In this document: positions 22,548 through 35,400 of the stretch, piece by piece
How positions within the stretch are numbered: the first letter of the stretch is position 1
Layout: each line of letters begins with the position of its first letter
Source of the DNA: Epiperipatus broadwayi
Taxonomy: Eukaryota; Onychophora; Udeonychophora; Euonychophora; Peripatidae
Direction of reading: 5' to 3'
Length of the DNA: 64,000 nt
NCBI GenBank assembly: GCA_028023455.1
Contig: JAQFVV010006256.1
Coordinates: forward strand, 1,860,001 to 1,924,000
Translations under genes and position numbers: made by a program
The notes under the pieces: model-generated
The model's input: only the letters and a program-made list of their open reading frames with translations
Told to the model about the DNA's origin: nothing
Databases searched by the model: none

Positions 22548-22624
22548 AAAGAGCATTTCAATAGCTCTAAACAAGCTTTTTTATCATTAAAAAAAACTTG
22601 TTTAGAGCTATTGAAATGCTTTTT
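22548..22624. repeat. Near-perfect 36-bp-arm hairpin
   Basis: AAGAGCATTTCAATAGCTC... at 22548-22583 is matched by its reverse complement at 22589-22624 around a loop of about 6 nt (ATCATT), with essentially no mismatches. Flanks are TA-rich. It could be a miniature foldback element or an RNA hairpin. Confidence 0.85.
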
Positions 22625-22736
22625 ATATTATATATTGGGAAATACAATCTATATAGGTCATGTGACATACAACATAGTTTTATTTATAATTGGATGTCTG
22701 CATTTCTTCAAATCAATATACATAATCTTGTAATTG

Positions 22737-22990
22737 GATATTTATAAATACAGTAATTAGATATATGTAAAGTATAACTTTAAAAATTTTATACACTTAG
22801 GAGCACTTTCGACTATCTTCATAGTCTTTGTTAATTAACACTTTGAAAGGCTAACCTTTCCACAATTCCATGATCTTAACATTTGTGAGAAGATTAGTCT
22901 TTCAAAGTGTTAGTTGACAAAGACTATGAGGATTTTTAAAGTTATACTTTATATATATCTAATTGCTGTATTTATAAATATTCAATTATA
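22737..22990. mobile_element. Two PLE-1-family 3' tails in inverted orientation
   Basis: The left arm (22737-22895, minus strand) reads as the 3' end of a PLE-1 relative. It begins with coding text ending NVKIMELWKG-stop (compare NVKITELWEI-stop in PLE-1) and continues through stem II GACTAT/ATAGTC and core GAAAG to a shared tail. The right arm (22895-22988, plus strand) repeats the same tail but lacks about 33 bp that include the GAAA core. The two arms are nearly identical elsewhere, giving a palindrome of about 250 bp. Confidence 0.7.
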
Positions 22991-23214
22991 AAATTATATA
23001 TATAATTAGAGGAAGTATTAATTGAAAAATATAGATTATTAATTGATAAATATATAATATGAAAAGAGTAAAATGTATAAAAAGGTAATAATTATATAGA
23101 GAGGTATATAAAGATATAAGTGGATAAAAATAAAGATTATGGGATAGTATATATATATATAATGTAAAATTATATGTTTATGTATTTTTGTATTCATGTA
23201 TTTGTATTGTGTTC

Positions 23215-23285
23215 ATTTTAGTTATGAAGAAGATTGCTGGGGCAATTGAAACTGTTATAATGGCTTGTAATAAAAGCATTGTAAA
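23215..23285 (+). ncRNA. Degenerate hammerhead-like segment ending in the shared 13-mer
   Basis: ATGAAGA (core CUGANGA with C3 to A) is followed by stem II ATTGC/GCAAT and TGAAAC (core GAAA). After about 20 nt the segment ends TAATAAAAGCATT, a variant of the terminal word shared by several elements in the window. Stem I is poor, so confidence is low. Confidence 0.3.
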
Positions 23286-23370
23286 ACAATAATAAAGAGC
23301 ATAGATGATTTAGTATTAAACAATAATACACAGTGTAACATTTGTTCATTTATAATTTGTATTAATAAAA

Positions 23371-23491
23371 TAATACGATTTTTTGATAAAAAAAAAAAAA
23401 TAATAATAATAATAATATTTGATGTTAATAATAATAATACGATTTAATGATAAAAAAAAAAAAATAATAATAATAATAATATTTGATGTTA
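23371..23491 (+). repeat. 64-bp tandem duplication with poly-A and (TAA)n
   Basis: TAATACGATTT begins at 23371 and 23435. Each unit has a run of about 13 A, five or six TAA triplets and ATTTGATGTTA. Confidence 0.9.
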
Positions 23492-23509
23492 CTGATAAAA
23501 AAAGGTATA

Positions 23510-23618
23510 AGGCTTTATTGCTTGGAGTTCATAAGAAGTCCATGCACCAGACGTGAACGCCAGAGTCGATTCTGGAACCTCCTGATCCCAGGTCCGATGC
23601 TTTACCAACATTGATGCA
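23510..23618 (-). mobile_element. SINE-B (tRNA-derived), copy 2
   Basis: This is the best preserved copy. The minus strand has TGTTGGTAAAGCATCGGACC (D-arm/A-box region), then AGAATCGACTCTGG (B box), then the tail CTTCTTATGAACTCC and GCAATAAAGCC. The spacing between boxes fits a tRNA ancestor. It lies immediately after the tandem duplication. Confidence 0.68.
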
Positions 23619-23619
23619 A

Positions 23620-26410
23620 ATTGTAATATATAAATGTAAAAAGAAAAAAAACAAAGAATTCTAAGCTAAATTTAGGATAAAATAATATTAGAAGTCAAGA
23701 AAGATTTTTAAACTCAATAATAACTTAATTAAGATCACATTAATTAATTCTCATTAAACTGGCTATCATTGTAGTTAAAACTATCGCGTTTTTATTTTTC
23801 TAATATTTATGGGCAAATACTTATATATATATATATTATAATCACTATTTATATTTTTAAATTGTTTTATTAGTATTTCTTTAAACCTAAATAATAATTC
23901 ATTAGCATGAGAATTATTTATTTCTAATATTTTTTTTTTTGTTATTTATTTGTTTTAGCCACTGACTTAAGTAAATTGTATTTAGAAATATCAATCACAA
24001 TCGATGCCTTTTCAAAAATCTGTATTTATTAATATATAAATTATAATATTCTTTTTGATTTACTTTAATATTATTTTGGGCCAAATTAGAGATTTTTAAT
24101 AAATTTTAGAAGTTTTTAATACCCCCCCCCCTTCTAACCAGCTTTTTACAATACAGTATATATTTAATTTTTGAGATATTTGAAAAGTTAATACATTTTG
24201 TTATTATTATTTTGATAGTATTTTTATATATTTGCCACTATAATTTACTTGTTACTTGCTTAAAAGTTATTTAGTTTTGTTGGCTATCATCAAATTTTAA
24301 AAATTATTTAGCTGTTAATTCTTCCGAGTCAGTTTTTTTTCACAAGATATTTATAATTTAAGGGACAACTCGTATAAGCATTTTAAATAAAAAATTATGA
24401 ATTTTATACTTATGTGTTTATCCTTTTTAATTCATAAAGAAGTTTCATGATTTTATAAAACATTTTGTTTATTAGTCTCTTCATAGAATGTACTTCTTAT
24501 TAAAATTAGTCTAGAAAATCACTTGTAATAATCTTAATGCATTATTTGTAAGAATTTGTATATGAGATTAATTAAAATGCATAAATACTAAATTCTTGTT
24601 ATATAATTATATGTTTGACTTATTAAGTGTTTCTGCTTTAAAGTATATATGGGTGGGTCAACATATATTTTGGATTGGTCTATATGTATATTTGCTTCTT
24701 TTTAATATTAGTATTATATCGATACATTGCAACACTATGGTAATATTAAAAATAAAAAATGTATAAATATATGAATCCAAAATATATGTGCATATTTTTT
24801 ATTTGAGAAAATCTTCAATTCAATATATATATATAAAGCCTACATATTTACTTGCTTTTTCTTTCAATCAATAATATTCAAATTTGAAATTTCGAACAAA
24901 CTTTTTTTTTCCTTCAATCAGCTGGTATATATAAATATTTAGTTTTTTTTTTAAAGATAGAAATTAAACAAAAAATAAAAAATGTAATATCTACTAACTG
25001 GCAATTAACTAATCCAAAGAGTGATAGATGCCATGGTTTCACTTTTTCTTTAAAGATTAATGCTGGAGAGGTCTGCTCTACATATACCATTCAAAACTAT
25101 TTTATATTTTACATATACATATATACACAACGACGAAGGTATATATATTTTAATTAAAGATATAAAAGATATTAAAGTTTATAGTAAAGATTTAAATTTT
25201 AAGACTCTAGAACAAAATACTGTAAAAGAATGACAAGCATTAGTAAACTGTTTTTGATGATGTTCAAGATATGATTAGTTGTAGAATTTAACAATCATAA
25301 TTAAGATTAGATATCATTATCATAGTTATAAAATATATATATTTATATGTATGAATATTTATTTTTATTAAATTTTAATTAAATATTTTCTACTAATTCT
25401 TTTCGGTTTTAGTACTTATAAAATAATGCTTGATAATTTCGTAAATTTTTTTTTTTTATATTTGGTTAATAATAGTTTTTCATCATTTTGTTATGTAATT
25501 ATTAATAGCTTCATTTAACTTTATATTGAATGTTGTCTGTCATTCCAATTATTGTTGATTAAATTGTAAATAAAAATAATAAATGGCGCAGTATCACTAA
25601 AAGAGTCTTAGTTGTCAATAAAATCTCATTAATTTAACTATATAAAATTTGAAACTTTGTGTGCAAGTCATTAAACATAATATTTATGGTTTGCTTTTAC
25701 AATATAATAATGATTTATAATCATGCATAAAGACTTAATATAAAAATAGAATCAACTAATGACAAATTTAGTAATTATAATAATTATTGTTATAAACTGT
25801 ATTCTTTATACTGTAGTTATTTATAGTTATGAAAGATTATATTTATATAAATTTTAGTTTTTCTAATATTGCAGAACCACAAATAATTAAATTTTTACCA
25901 TATTTTGGGATGATTTAATATTTGTAAGAACTAATTAAACATCACTTTTTAATAATAACAAATTGTTATTTTCAATCAGAAAATATTTTTTAAAAGAATC
26001 TTGAGCTTTAAAAATAAAAATAAGCTAATAAATAATTTACTAAAATCACTGTTTGAATTCATAATCTATACGGTTTGAGATCAGTGCATGCATGATAGAG
26101 TATTTTAGTTATGAAACTAGTCAATAATCCTAATACAGAACATTTCAAAAATATAAAAGTAAACAATTTTTAACAAAGTCAACTAAATAAAGAGTAAAAA
26201 ACGAACAAGCAAAATTGAAGTAATATCATGAACTCATGTTTTCAATCAAACTTTTATTAGAATAATAAATATGGTATTCCAAAAAAAATTATATATATAA
26301 AAATCGTAAGGCTAGTTGTAAATAAAATCATGTGACATTTTATCAAGCAAACGGCAGTTCAAGTACATCAGGTTTTTGATTCCACTCCTCTATGAAGAGT
26401 ATAAAAATAA
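23620..26410. other. AT-rich spacer, nothing recognised
   Basis: Contains a run of 10 or more C at 24121, a (TA)n at 23824 and no supported gene, RNA gene or repeat match. Confidence 0.5.
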
Positions 26411-26413
26411 CAA

Positions 26414-26555
26414 TATCTATATTAAGACAAGTAAAGAATATGGTGAAACCACTCTTTTCATATTAAATTCTCTGTCCCAGTGCTTAAGATTTGATTGGCT
26501 GGTTGTAGTCATAAGCGCTTGAGAGATTTGCACTCTCTCAATTATTTTAATATTG
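26414..26555 (+). repeat. Hairpin-containing direct repeat, copy 1
   Basis: About 140 bp, over 95% identical to 26736-26876. It holds a hairpin TTGAGAG/CTCTCAA with loop ATTTGCA (near 26519) and a more complex GC-containing centre (CTGTCCCAGTGCTTAAG, GATTGGCTGG). No ORF or pol III boxes recognised. Confidence 0.8.
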
Positions 26556-26735
26556 ACTGCACTTTATAAAAATAATATTTACATATATTGCTGCAAATTT
26601 ATAACATCAAAAAACTACTGCGTAGTAAATCAAAAGATTTCATGCTGTATGTTTATAATTAGAACTCAGTGAATTAAGTGTGATGATATTTAAGATTCAC
26701 GCTTTCAAATATAAGTACTTTGGACTGGCTTGGAT

Positions 26736-26876
26736 ATATATTAAGACAAGTAAAGAAGAGAGTGGAACCACTCTTTTCTTATTAAATTCTCTGTCCCAGT
26801 GCTTAAGATTTGATTGGCTGGTTGTAGTCATAAGCGCTTGAGAGATTTGCACTCTCTCAATTATTTCAATATCTAT
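26736..26876 (+). repeat. Hairpin-containing direct repeat, copy 2
   Basis: Same unit as 26414-26555. Here the left part carries a perfect second hairpin AGAGTGG/CCACTCT (about 26759-26775) that is disrupted in copy 1. The spacer between copies is about 180 bp of unrelated AT-rich sequence. Confidence 0.8.
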
Positions 26877-26879
26877 TAT

Positions 26880-28245
26880 AAAATGTTTAAAAATGTAAAT
26901 AGTGATACTACAAATTTATTTATATTTAAGTATTTGTAAAACTAATTTGCACAAAGTTAGACTTTACAAAACAATCAATTATTTATAGTATAATTTAGAT
27001 TGTACTAATTTATATATATATATATTGAAACAGACAGATCGAAGAATATATTAAAATAAACGTGGTGGATTTATACCGGTACAATATATATATATATAAT
27101 TTCAAATATAATTTTATATATAATAAAATGAATCTGGAGATTACTTTATAAAATTTATTATACAAATACTAATTATGTAATTAAATATTAAACTATAATC
27201 AGCTTATAGTACATTTATCTTCTCCAATAGGTTATACATTCTTTTTTATGCCATTGAAGATGATTAACCTACTTATTTATATAATTAATATTAGTGTAGT
27301 ATATTTTGTAAAGTTAACTCTAGTATTTTTATTATATATATGATTATTTAATAAAATCATAATCATTCAATATTAAATACTCAGATAAGAAGTTCAAGAC
27401 ATCCAAATAATATAAACTATTCGACAATGCATTTCAGTTGAATTTATCTAATTTAAGTAGTCCAGGTTATTCATATGTATAAAAATGTCATTATTGATTT
27501 TATTTATCTAAAAATTATTATATCACCTTAAATTACCTGTGTCACGTTGACAGACATATATATTTAAAAAAATTTATTTTACTACTTTACATTAGTGACT
27601 AGCAGTTTTTCTTAAGGCATCAAAATTATTAATATTTGTTAGCCAGCTATATATATTAATGTTTCATTAAAAATTAAACATATACGACTAATAAGAGTCT
27701 ACTCATGATTTTCCAAATTATGCTCAACACATTTTTTAAAACAAGTATTTGGTTATATGTATATTTCTTAAACAAGATCATGATCAAACAATTTTACTTA
27801 ATATAAATGCACAGTTCAAGACATCAAAAAATACTCAAATTCACTTTTACTTGAGCAAGTTTTAAGAGCTATAATGTTATTATGTAAATATGTGTTCTGT
27901 TAACAATGGTTATTCAAATTGATATGTATGTATATTAATTTTAATAACCATATAAACATACAATCGTTATTAAATATATAATAAATATTATTACATATTG
28001 AGGTATTTTTTTAATATTTGATATTAAGTTTTTTTAACTAGTAGCATATGGAACTGACGCACCCCCCCATATATATATATATATATATAATAAATGAGGA
28101 TTAAATGGTTTAGAATACTTTATAGAGATTGTATATTTTCTTTTAAAGTACTGGATTGAATTGTACAGATTTTCATATTTTTATATAATCAGTATTGGTT
28201 AGTAAATCATTCGACTTAATTAAAGATGTTAATAAAATAAATAAT
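26880..28245. other. AT-rich spacer, nothing recognised
   Basis: TA tracts at 27012, 27086 and 28068 (the last after a C7 run). No supported feature. Confidence 0.5.
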
Positions 28246-28248
28246 CAA

Positions 28249-28362
28249 ATGACTTTTGTTGCTGGAAGATCATAAAAAGTTTATGAGCCAGAAATGACAG
28301 AGCTGGAATCAATATGAGGAATTTATACTCCAAAATCTGACACTTTGCCACTGCATTAAATC
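28249..28362 (-). mobile_element. SINE-B (tRNA-derived), copy 3
   Basis: On the minus strand TTTAATGCAGTGGCAAAGTG (A-box region) and TATTGATTCCAGC (B box, with TCGATTCC decayed to TTGATTCC) precede the tail CTCATAAACTTTTTATGATC and CAACAAAAGTCATT. Confidence 0.55.
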
Positions 28363-28364
28363 AT

Positions 28365-29235
28365 ACAGAAAAGATATTGATTTACAATTTTAATAACAAA
28401 TGATTTATCCTAACTTTTGTTGTTTTATTATGGAACGCAACTTTTTAAAATAGGTTTTAAAAATTAATTAGATTAGGTAAAATTATCCATTTAGCTAAGT
28501 GGTATTCTTGAGATGAGATTTTACTGCAGACATTTTTTCAACCATTTAACAAGAACAGGCACCAAAAGTTTCAAAAAAGTTCATAGCTTATCTTGCTGAG
28601 TGTATATAATGGATCAACTGCCTTTAGGGCTGCAAAAAATTGATTTTTAGTAAAGTTTGTTATTAATTATTATAAGACATAGAGTAGTATTAGTAGCTGT
28701 CAGTAGGCTAATCCTTGAGGCAAGTAAATCATTTCTCATACTTCAGCAATGACAATTGATTATAAACTTTATTGAATCATATACTACTTATTCCAAAAAT
28801 ATTTATATCTTGAGCATAGCAATATTTTTTGTGATGATTGTTACAAACATTTTGTTAGGTCAACTGTTGAAGATTCTGATACAATGTTAAAGGCATTTTC
28901 TTGCTTGAATTTTTTTTTTAGCTAATATTCATATTTTCATTACTTAAAATTTTTTTTTTCCATTATGTTTTTATATTTATTGGTTTAATAATTTTTAGAG
29001 TGTAAAGTAAGACAAAAAATCATGTATTTTATTATATAAATTTAATAAATGAAGGGATTTAATTTTTTTTCATATTTTACACATATTAGTAATGAGTATA
29101 TGTCTTGGATACACCTGACCTATGATGTAATGTTTTTATTGCAATTTTCACAGGGTTAAATAATTGACAAAATGCCATTGACTAAGTACATAAATAATTT
29201 TATCAAATCTAACTTCAAACTGCATTATAGAAAAT
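28365..29235. other. AT-rich spacer, nothing recognised
   Basis: No ORF or repeat match supported. Confidence 0.45.
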
Positions 29236-29403
29236 ATATTTAAGCCAATAAATATCACATGATGAAGGCCACAAGCCAGAAACTAGTCTGGGAATATTGG
29301 ATGAGTAGGCACTAGATGGTGCTTTTATGCACAAGCCTTCTGGCATCCATTGATTACTCAAGCTTGCTGTGTGTGGCAATACATATAGTGAGTTTTGCCT
29401 GTT
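29236..29403 (+). repeat. Second hammerhead-like repeat family, copy A
   Basis: This segment matches 42005-42175 over about 165 bp (shared words include GATGAAGGCCACAA/GATGAAAGCCACAA, GAATGAGTAG-type, CACTAGAT, TTTTATGCAC, CATTGATTAC and GAGTTTTGCCT). No coding potential. Its 5' part folds as a hammerhead-like structure. Confidence 0.65.
29245..29300 (+). ncRNA. Hammerhead-like core, second family copy A
   Basis: Core ATGATGA (C3 to A) is followed by stem II GGC/GCC with loop CACAA and flanking A-A mismatch, then core GAAA, then AC-TA-GT as a 2-bp stem III with loop TA and C as H17, the favoured cleavage base. Stem I is supported by TCACA/TGGGA (4 of 5 pairs) and CCAAT/ATTGG (5 of 5) with internal loops. 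Confidence 0.5.
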
Positions 29404-29404
29404 T

Positions 29405-32400
29405 TAAAAAATATATTTCAATATAAATTAATAGCCAGAAAAATTATATGATACACATTTTTAATATGAGAGCTATCTAGTATTTCCAAACTTTAAAATG
29501 AAAAAAATTTATCATTTCGGTATTGTTTAAAAAATTTGCGAACTCATATATATATATATTATAATATTTACTATGTCCGAATTAAAGTTTATAAAAAGAA
29601 TTTCTAAAAAAATTATATTGGCTCATCAATATAACAAATATTATTAATTATTGATATTGTTGTTATGGTTACAAATAATTTTATTGAAGTGATATTAATA
29701 TTATTGTTAATATTACCTTATAACGCGAATTATTAAACTGATCCAAGATATCTTCTTTCACATGGTTTATAAATACAGCATTTTCGAATTTGTGTATCAA
29801 ATTTTTTATTATTATCACAGTTTATATTTAATTATAAAAACACTTAAACCATAAAATTAATTTAAAAAAAAGCAACATATAGAATAAAAAAAAGCATAAT
29901 ACTACTAATAATAAGACTACATTTTTTAAAAATAGTATTAGTATAGGAATAATTTTATGAGAGAACATAGAAGATTGAAATTACACTTAATAATGAGAAA
30001 AAGTTTTAACATAATGTTCAAATATATGTGTGTGTATGCACGAATGATTCCAGTTCTTGAATGTATTTAAATTTAGATGGATATAATATTTAAGTAAATT
30101 TATTATATATTGATTATAATGAGAATTTAAAAATAATGATTTTGATATTTACAATATAAATATTTATTTGCAAAACGGTAATATGTATTTTTTGTTATAT
30201 TAATATAATATACTTAAAATAATTAAAAATACAGTATTTTGTAATTTTAAAATAATTTCATTACAAATTTGGCACTATAAATTCTTTAAAAAGTTTTACA
30301 GCAATCTAAAGTTTTTTTGATGAAACACCCATATATTGCACAATTATCATTAAAAACAAATTTTAATTAATGAATTTTATCTTCATCTATACAAACACTT
30401 GTATATTGGATAATTATTGTTAAAATGAATTTTAATTAATAGATTTTGTCTTCATAAATCTTTCAACAAAAACCATAATTTATGAATGCCACCCCTTAAG
30501 AGATTCATAACTATATTCCACACCTAGAAAATATAACAACTTATTATGATTTTCTGGAATATTTTTAACTTATTATTAATAAATTTTATTTAAAAAGTTT
30601 GAATATCTTTAGTAATTATTCTATATAACAATTAAATTTTGTTTCACCCATGATCATTTTCAAATATTTTGAAAAAATTGCACCAGGATAAATATTTTGC
30701 ACTTATAAAAAAGTCTGAATTAATTTTAAATTTTAAGGATATATCATATTTTTCAAATTTGTTTAATTCTTATAATATCTAGAATTATCATTTATGCTTA
30801 CAATTTAATATATGTGTGTGATATTGATTGTTTGGGTTTGAAGATTAATTTAAAATATTTAAAGTTAAGTTAATTTTTGGTTAAGGCATAATACCTGACA
30901 TTTTATATGTTTTACTGGTCTTCTAAATTATTTCTATATTTTTGTAATTAAAGATATTTAAAGCAAACAGTTGAAGTATTTTATAAATATTACACTTCTT
31001 GTTTATCCATGTAGGTACTCTGAGGATTTTATAAAGATTATATTGCATTTTTAATTATCCTTGTGGCACTTATACTTATATGAATATTATTGTTCAGTTA
31101 AATTAAATTCTTGGCAACATTATATTAACATTTTATTTATAATATGAGCTTATAAAAATCTCTTGTGAATGTCTTCAGTACCTATTAGGATCAAGTTAAT
31201 TAAAATCAAACTTTAAGAAAAATATGTTGGGTTAATATTTTACTCTTTTATGAAATAGTTAAGTTTATAAATCAGATACCTAAAGGAAACAGATATTATT
31301 TAATTAAAAATGCAATAAAACATTCTTATATTTATTTATAATTAAGTTTTCTCCAACAAAGTAATTCATTTTACATAATGTTCAGATATAACACATATTT
31401 AGGAAATAATAAAGTAGGAATTATTTCTGCAATTTAAAATATTGCAAGAATATTTTTAATCATTGCTGAGAATTTGTTTATTATGTCTTTCATTTAAATA
31501 TTTTCTTATTTATTCTAAATAAATTAATTATATTTTGTTAATTATCTAACCTTTGTCTTTAATTTGTTAATGCTCATCTTTTGTGCAATATATTAAGCAT
31601 AAAATGCTTTATTTAAGGCAATTATTATTGTTTCTATTGTATTTTTGATGGTTCAGTCTTATGTTTAGAGACTATGTCATAGCATTTTCATTGTCTTCAA
31701 ATGTAGGTGCTACTGTTTCAGTTCATAACATCATCTATTTACACATTGTCTTATTTATATTTAAATTTTAGATGAATTGTACCATGTATTTTTTATATAA
31801 AGCCATGTGTGGTGTATTATCATTATTTTATTTTTAGTAATGGAAGACCATCTTTCTCTTCTGCTGAACTCTAATATTCTGAATGCAAATTGTTGATTGT
31901 TCAGGATATAAAATTGATAAACATTTATTTTAGAAATTAAAATTGTAATTTTGTGCCTCAATAAGTAATACACAATTCCTTCAACATTTATTTCATTTCT
32001 GGATTGGTAAGTTTTATTTAAAGTTTAAATATACTCATTTTGGGGAACAGAATTGTAAGATTGTGTTATAAGACTGGAGAACTTCTTGTTATAGAGTTAA
32101 TATTGAGAAAAGTTTTCATTAACCAGACAAGGATGAAAATTTTCATCATTATTTAATCTGTAAAATTATTTTATTTTATCTATAAACTTTAAAATCATAT
32201 TCTCCTCTGCATTGAATTGTACAGTAGAATGATTAAATAATTCATTTTGTGATATTGTAGATTTCCAAAAGTGTTATCTATCAATGTTTTTATTGTTAAA
32301 ATAAATGTTTTATTGTTAATTTTGGTTTCAGTATTTCTATCATCATTTACACATATTGTCCAGAAATCTTAATACTATAAAATCTATTATGAAGTTATAT

Positions 32401-35400
32401 TTTATATTGAACATTAAGAGTACATGAACATATGAAAATAGATATAATAATCATTGTTTAAATTGGTTTGTAGATATTAAGAAAGCATCTAAGAAATAAA
32501 TTATTTATTTTTTTAATTGTCAAATGAGCACTGTAACCAATTGTATTCCTTAAAAGAAGACTGCTTTTGTAATAAATTATTTTATTTTATTCAGAAGCTT
32601 ATTGTTTTGCTTATACTTCATAAGGGCAAATAATGAAATTATTTATCTCAAATCCACAAAAAAAGATTTAGTAGGAATTATTAGTATAGTATCTGGAGTG
32701 GCCTTAAAATCTCTTATCCACTCATTATACTGGAATATTATCCTGCTATAATCTTTTATTACAAATTAAGAGTTTTTCATGTATTATTTCAATAAATACA
32801 TGAAATTAAGAATTGGGTAATGATAAATGAAAAGAAGATTATGTAATATACATTATACAGAGTTTTTATGCCTTAAAAATATTGAATGGTTTTAATAGAT
32901 TGTACTTAATTTTATAAAAAAGATAGACATCATTATGTATGCAATGTAGATCGTAATTATAAATTAGTTGAAATACATTGAAAAGGGCAAAAATTAATAT
33001 TTGCTGAAAATAATTTTTTTGTGTATGATTATTACTATATATAATATTGCTGTTATATAAAGATATTTTAAATTATATTATTGATTTATTTATTTTAAAT
33101 AAAATATTCTTATGAATAAGAGTATGTCTTTCCATATTAGTACTAGTATTCTATTCATTTCCTAATAATCTTTAAATGTAAAGAAAAGAGTAAATTTTCA
33201 GTATTGTAAAATTTTAACTAAAGAGCCCTGAGATTTTCGTTTACAGAAATGACTATTAAAGAATGTTTTGCAAAAGAAAATTAATTTTAAGAGATAATGT
33301 GGCACAAATATAAGAAACATCTTGCTATTTATCAAGAGATAAATACAGATTTGATCATGACAATGACATATTGATGATGGTTCTCAAAAGTACTATAGTG
33401 GAAAGAAGTATTAAAAAAATAGGATTTAATATAACCTAACCATTCCAAGATGTATGCTTTCAATATTAAAAGCCTCCCTGTAATTTGTGACAGTGAGTTT
33501 AGAGTTCTCTTAAAATTTGCTAAATGTTGAATATTATATTCACAATGTTTATTAATTGCTATTATTATCCTTGTGGTGTCTTTTTGTTGTAGCATATAGC
33601 ATTTAGAAACCCTGAGCTTAGCCTATTATTATCTTACATCATATAGTTACAATTGTATAGAACTTATTGTTACATTTCATATATATATATTCTAACCCAG
33701 TATTTTTATTAGTTTACTATTAGTTTATTTACTAATTTATTTATTTATTTTATTTCTAACCCAGTATTTTATTAGTTGAGTTTATTTTACTTGTTTATTT
33801 ATTTGCACCCATGACACTAATTTTTCTGGTTGTTGTTAAGGCAACCAAAATAAAATCAACATATCCATTAATTTTCCAATATGATCTAAAATACCTTTCA
33901 TATAATACAATTGTACATTCAATTCTCTTAAGCCATGCCACGATTGTAATAACAACAATAATTGATCACTTATTAATTTAAAGAATAATTATAATAATAT
34001 TAATCTCAGGGTTCTTTGTTTCATGTAAGGAAATGCTCGGCAGTATTGTGTTGTCGCATATGACTGGCATTCTGGTCGGCTATAGGAAACATTTATTTTA
34101 CTTAAATTCAATGTGTCTTCATCTCTCATATCAACTGCTATATTATTTAAAGAGATGATAATTCTATTCAATAATGACGTATAATTTTGAATAACACAGC
34201 CCTTTTTTTTTTTTTTTTCAGAATCTCAGTCAGAATAATAAAAAGACAAGGGTGCTTTTTGTGTCCTTCCATCATCCATGACAACACAATAATATAACTA
34301 AGATTTATTACTTAGACAATTTAACTAAATGGGAATGGAATAATGTGCAACAAAAGTTAATGGTTTGGGAATAAATTCATTTTTTTTTTTTTTTTACACA
34401 AAGGTGAATGTTTAGTCTTAAGTTTTCAACTCCATAAATAATTATCATTAAACTAAAATATAATGACATATTCCGATCTGCTTAACTTTATTTATCTGGT
34501 ATATTAAGTTTTTAAGAATTTGGAATGATTTCGGACTCAAGAAAAGGTTTTGCAAATATTGTGCAAACACTTATATTTAGCATATAAAAACAAAAAAAAA
34601 ATGAATCTACAACAAATTTTAACAAGACTATAATTTATTATTATCACAAAAAAAAAATATATGAACATTTATTCAATAATCCCATAGTAATACAAAAATA
34701 TAAAATATAACTGATATTAATCTGTATACTCTTTTGGTTATGGACTAGAGGTTACTACTTCTCCTGTATGCAATCATATGGATTGACTAACTAAAGTACA
34801 TTTCATTACCAATACATTGTTTATTAAATTTTGGTAACCTTGTAGAAGCTTTTATTCAAAATTATTGACTAACTATTTTTTTTTTTTTTTAAATGATTAA
34901 TCCCATCATATGCAATATGCAAAATATTAAATTTATTTCTAATACATTTACTTTATTTATGGTCTTTAATGGGATAACCTATTCTAATTATAGGCCAGCT
35001 ATCAGAAGTTACACTTACCATCTTACATTTAACTTAATGCTAACTTAAGTTATGATACAAATTTTATTCATACGTATAATTTTAAATATGAGTATTATTT
35101 AATTACTAACCAGAATTAAATATTGCATTTGAATATTCCTTCAGTAAATAAGCGTTTTAAATTACGCAATTTTAATTACTTTCTCCATTGATTTACTTGT
35201 CAAATACTAGCAATATTTAGCAGCACAATACAGATATCGATCCTAGTTACTAACGCACTATTTATACTAAAGTGGATCTTGAGGAACTAACACCTCCAAT
35301 ATAACCTTTATCTTGCCTGAACTTTCAAAATTAAGCACAATAATCAACACCTTCCATGGTGGAGCTATCTTTATTTTCACATGAGGAATATGGAATAACC

